Assembly: GCF_900176135.1 (NCBI RefSeq) | Contig: NZ_FWWW01000099.1 | Coordinates: 49,906-113,905 of the forward strand | Reading direction: 5' to 3' | Source: Hymenobacter roseosalivarius DSM 11622 | GTDB lineage: Bacteria > Bacteroidota > Bacteroidia > Cytophagales > Hymenobacteraceae | DNA length: 64,000 nt | Shown: positions 62,229 to 64,000 of the stretch, in pieces | Layout of the letters: every line of letters starts with the position of its first letter | How positions within the stretch are numbered: the stretch's first letter is position 1 | Translations under genes and position numbers: made by a program | The notes under the pieces: generated by a model | What the model was told of the DNA's origin: nothing | The model's database searches: none | The model's input: the letters and a program-made list of their open reading frames with translations, nothing else

Positions 62229-63752
62229 CTACCGACGGCGGCGGGGCTTCTCTTCTTCCTCGTCTTCGTCCTCATCCCCGCCGAAGCTGGGCATGGTGAA
62301 CATGGAGCTGAGCAGATCCTTGAACTGGGTGCCGGCCGTCACGCGATTGCGCGAAATCAGGCTGTGTTCGGCCAGGCCGTGCAGGCAGAACTCCATCAGG
62401 AAGTAGGTCGTATCCTTGTCCTCGTTGGGGTGCAGGAAGGTCACGATGTCGCGCAGGCCGGGCACCTCGTCCAGAGACTTGCGGTAGTCCTTGTCCGACG
62501 AGTCGTTGAGCACATCTACCGTATTGCCGCTGCCAAACCAATCCTGCACGGTTTTATAGGGGTTCGGAATGGTTTTCTTTTTCTTCTGCTTGTCGGGGTC
62601 GGGGAAGTAGTTGAGGAAGTAGGTGCGGATGGCTTTGCCCATGAGCTTCTCAGCTACAAGGCCGGCTCCCTCCTGCTCGCCCTCATATACCAGCTCCACC
62701 TTGCCGGTAAGGGCGGGCACAGCGGCCATAAAGTCGGCGATGCGCACGTAGGTTTTCTTCTCGCCATTGATGAGAGCCCGACGCTCGGCGGCGCTGATCA
62801 GACTTTCGTAGGCCGCAATGGTCAGGCGGGCTGACACGCCGCTCTTGGCATCTACAAACTCGGAGCCGCGGGCTTCCACAGCCACTTGCTCGACCAGGTC
62901 GCGCACCAGCTCGTTGGTGGTCACCATGCCTTCCTGGGCGGGCTTGATGCGGGCCTCCTGGCGGGTGATGCGCTTACCGATTTCGATGGATTTCGGGTAG
63001 TGCGTGATAATCTGGGAGTCAATCCGGTCCTTGAGCGGCGTCACAATGGAACCGCGGTTGGTATAATCTTCAGGGTTAGCCGTGAACACGAACTGAATAT
63101 CGAGCGGCAGGCGCACTTTGAAGCCCCGAATCTGAATGTCGCCTTCCTGCAAAATATTAAATAGCGACACCTGAATGCGGGCCTGTAAGTCGGGCAACTC
63201 GTTGATGACGAAGATGCCCCGGTGCGAGCGGGGAATCAGGCCAAAGTGAATCACGCGCTCATCGGAGTACGGCAGCTTGAGCGTGGCGGCTTTAATTGGG
63301 TCAGCGTCACCGATCAGGTCAGCCACTGATACGTCGGGCGTCGCCAGCTTCTCGGTGTAGCGCTCCGAGCGGTGCAGCCAGCTTACGGGCGTGTCGTCGC
63401 CTTTCTCAGCGATGAGGTTTTTGGCGAAAACAGACAAGGGCTGCAAGGGGTCGTCGTTTAGCTCCGAGCCTTCTACCACCGGAATGTACTCGTCGAGCAG
63501 GTCTACCATCAGCCGCGCAATGCGGGTTTTGGCCTGCCCGCGCAAACCCAGCAGATTAATGTGGTGCATGCTCAGAATAGCCCGCTGCAAGTCCGGAATC
63601 ACGGTTTCTTCGTAGCCGAAGATGCCGGGAAACACGTCTTCCTTGCTTTGCAGCTTGGTAATCAAATTGTCGCGTAGCTCCTGCTTGACGGAGCGGGGCG
63701 TATAGCCGGATTTTTTTAGCGCACCGAGGGTGCGGATGTCGGTTTGATTCAT
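62229..63752 (-). CDS. AAA+ ATPase, magnesium chelatase ChlI-like
   Basis: A 507-residue protein from MNQTDIRTLGALKKSGYTPR (63752); 55 upstream codons have no similarity. NLLGLRGQAKTRIARLMVDL is the Walker A block (GxxGxxKT), and RGIFVINELPDLQARIQVSL the Walker B block, where Asn-Glu replaces Asp-Glu, as I recall being usual in this group. FNILQEGDIQIRGFKVRLPL and FVFTANPEDYTNRGSIVTPL (sensor 1) follow, and the tail is DEDEDEEEEKPRRRR. Such ATPases normally pair with a VWA-domain protein; none is downstream here, though the upstream side is cut by the window. The role is inferred to be protein or complex remodelling. Confidence 0.9.
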   Translation of the reverse strand: MNQTDIRTLGALKKSGYTPRSVKQELRDNLITKLQSKEDVFPGIFGYEETVIPDLQRAILSMHHINLLGLRGQAKTRIARLMVDLLDEYIPVVEGSELNDDPLQPLSVFAKNLIAEKGDDTPVSWLHRSERYTEKLATPDVSVADLIGDADPIKAATLKLPYSDERVIHFGLIPRSHRGIFVINELPDLQARIQVSLFNILQEGDIQIRGFKVRLPLDIQFVFTANPEDYTNRGSIVTPLKDRIDSQIITHYPKSIEIGKRITRQEARIKPAQEGMVTTNELVRDLVEQVAVEARGSEFVDAKSGVSARLTIAAYESLISAAERRALINGEKKTYVRIADFMAAVPALTGKVELVYEGEQEGAGLVAEKLMGKAIRTYFLNYFPDPDKQKKKKTIPNPYKTVQDWFGSGNTVDVLNDSSDKDYRKSLDEVPGLRDIVTFLHPNEDKDTTYFLMEFCLHGLAEHSLISRNRVTAGTQFKDLLSSMFTMPSFGGDEDEDEEEEKPRRRR

Positions 63753-63876
63753 AAGGGGGATGAGTTGCCAGCCTAGATACGAAGATGAACGCGGAGGGGT
63801 CCAGCTTAGAGGCCAGTTGCTGATACGTACAACTAGTAAGGGCATCGGTTGGTTCGGACAAGCCCGAAAACGGCGC

Positions 63877-63915
63877 GGAGTGGTCCTACAACTGAAAAAG
63901 TCGTAGGACCACTCC
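63877..63915. repeat. 13-bp-arm palindrome GGAGTGGTCCTAC/GTAGGACCACTCC
   Basis: Perfect 13-base arms (63877-63889, 63903-63915) around a 13-base A-rich loop. The A-run after it on the plus strand is the wrong way round for a terminator. GTAGGACCACT resembles GTAGTACCACT at 17154-17164. Confidence 0.7.
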
Positions 63916-63928
63916 AAAAAAGCACCCT

Positions 63929-64000
63929 ATGCCCTTATTTATGAGCATGATCCAGCCAGCGCCGCTACTGTTTCGGGCTTATTCCCGCTATCATCAGGAC
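63929..64000 (+). CDS. Possible start of a gene cut by the window end
   Basis: An open frame from ATG 63929 (MPLFMSMIQPAPLLFRAYSR) or ATG 63941 runs off the window end. The 24 codons are too few to name the protein. Confidence 0.3.
   Translation, partial: MPLFMSMIQPAPLLFRAYSRYHQD

Noticed and set aside
63877..63915. Palindrome as a terminator of the gene upstream of the window end
   Set aside because: The homopolymer after it on the plus strand is A, and on the minus strand the T-run precedes the stem, so neither direction fits a rho-independent terminator.

Overview
The window reads as chromosomal DNA of a GC-rich member of the Bacteroidota, most likely Cytophagales and close to Hymenobacter. 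The grounds are: a fused LpxC-FabZ gene; PorT and a PorE-like protein of the type IX secretion system (T9SS); several families known mainly from Bacteroidota (DUF2851, DUF5606, DUF5723-like, LuxC-like acyl-CoA reductase beside a ferredoxin); and repeated upstream TAnnTTTG(C) boxes, the -7 element typical of this phylum. The genus is an inference from gene content and base composition.

Layout. 1-4.3 kb: lipid A operon (3' end of lpxD, lpxC-fabZ, lpxA), then a lone ABC ATPase and a Uma2-type nuclease. 4.4-14 kb: acidic protein, DUF4197 protein, CinA, a 2-oxoacid dehydrogenase E2, an S9 oligopeptidase and valS. 14-25.8 kb: nitrilase-family protein, PP-loop sugar amidotransferase, ferredoxin and divergent LuxC-like reductase, nucleoside phosphorylase, glutamate dehydrogenase, TrhO, a PglD-like acetyltransferase, and a membrane protein coupled to a DUF2851 protein. 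25.9-34.7 kb: a decayed SEL1-repeat gene, lolA, ftsK, xerD, aroQ, a SerC-like aminotransferase, marC, rnhA. 34.7-36.0 kb: an AT-rich acyltransferase gene wedged between rnhA and trmN6, probably acquired. 36-41.6 kb: saccharopine dehydrogenase-like protein, cytidine deaminase, esterase, a gutted DUF5723-like remnant and an almost gene-free decayed stretch. 41.6-47.7 kb: PorT, UbiE/MenG, PorE-like OmpA protein, EngB, a TonB-domain protein, DUF5606. 47.8-57 kb: fbp, aspartate kinase, enoyl-CoA hydratase, PerR-like regulator with a 2-Cys peroxiredoxin, KdtA/WaaA, RsgA, SDR, fasciclin lipoprotein, cyclophilin. 57-64 kb: a two-gene operon of a large lipoprotein and a radical SAM/SPASM-like enzyme (the best candidate here for an undescribed system), a phytase/esterase-like lipoprotein, a small coiled-coil lipoprotein and a ChlI-like AAA+ ATPase.

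Envelope biogenesis is the main theme: lipid A (lpxD, lpxC-fabZ, lpxA), Kdo transfer (kdtA), lipoprotein traffic (lolA), T9SS (porT, porE-like) and several lipoproteins. Chromosome segregation (ftsK, xerD) and housekeeping metabolism make up most of the rest.

The spacers are unusual. They carry several unrelated families of inverted repeats: heptamer-built hairpins on both sides of lpxC-fabZ, a 48-bp-arm palindrome at 8.8 kb, a 33-bp-arm near-perfect hairpin at 21.3 kb directly joined to a GTAG-footed REP/BIME-like pair, and a related single copy at 50.3 kb. The word GGGGGGC, usually next to an A/T tract, recurs in terminators, spacers and coding sequence. No tRNA, rRNA, CRISPR array or intact insertion sequence was recognised.
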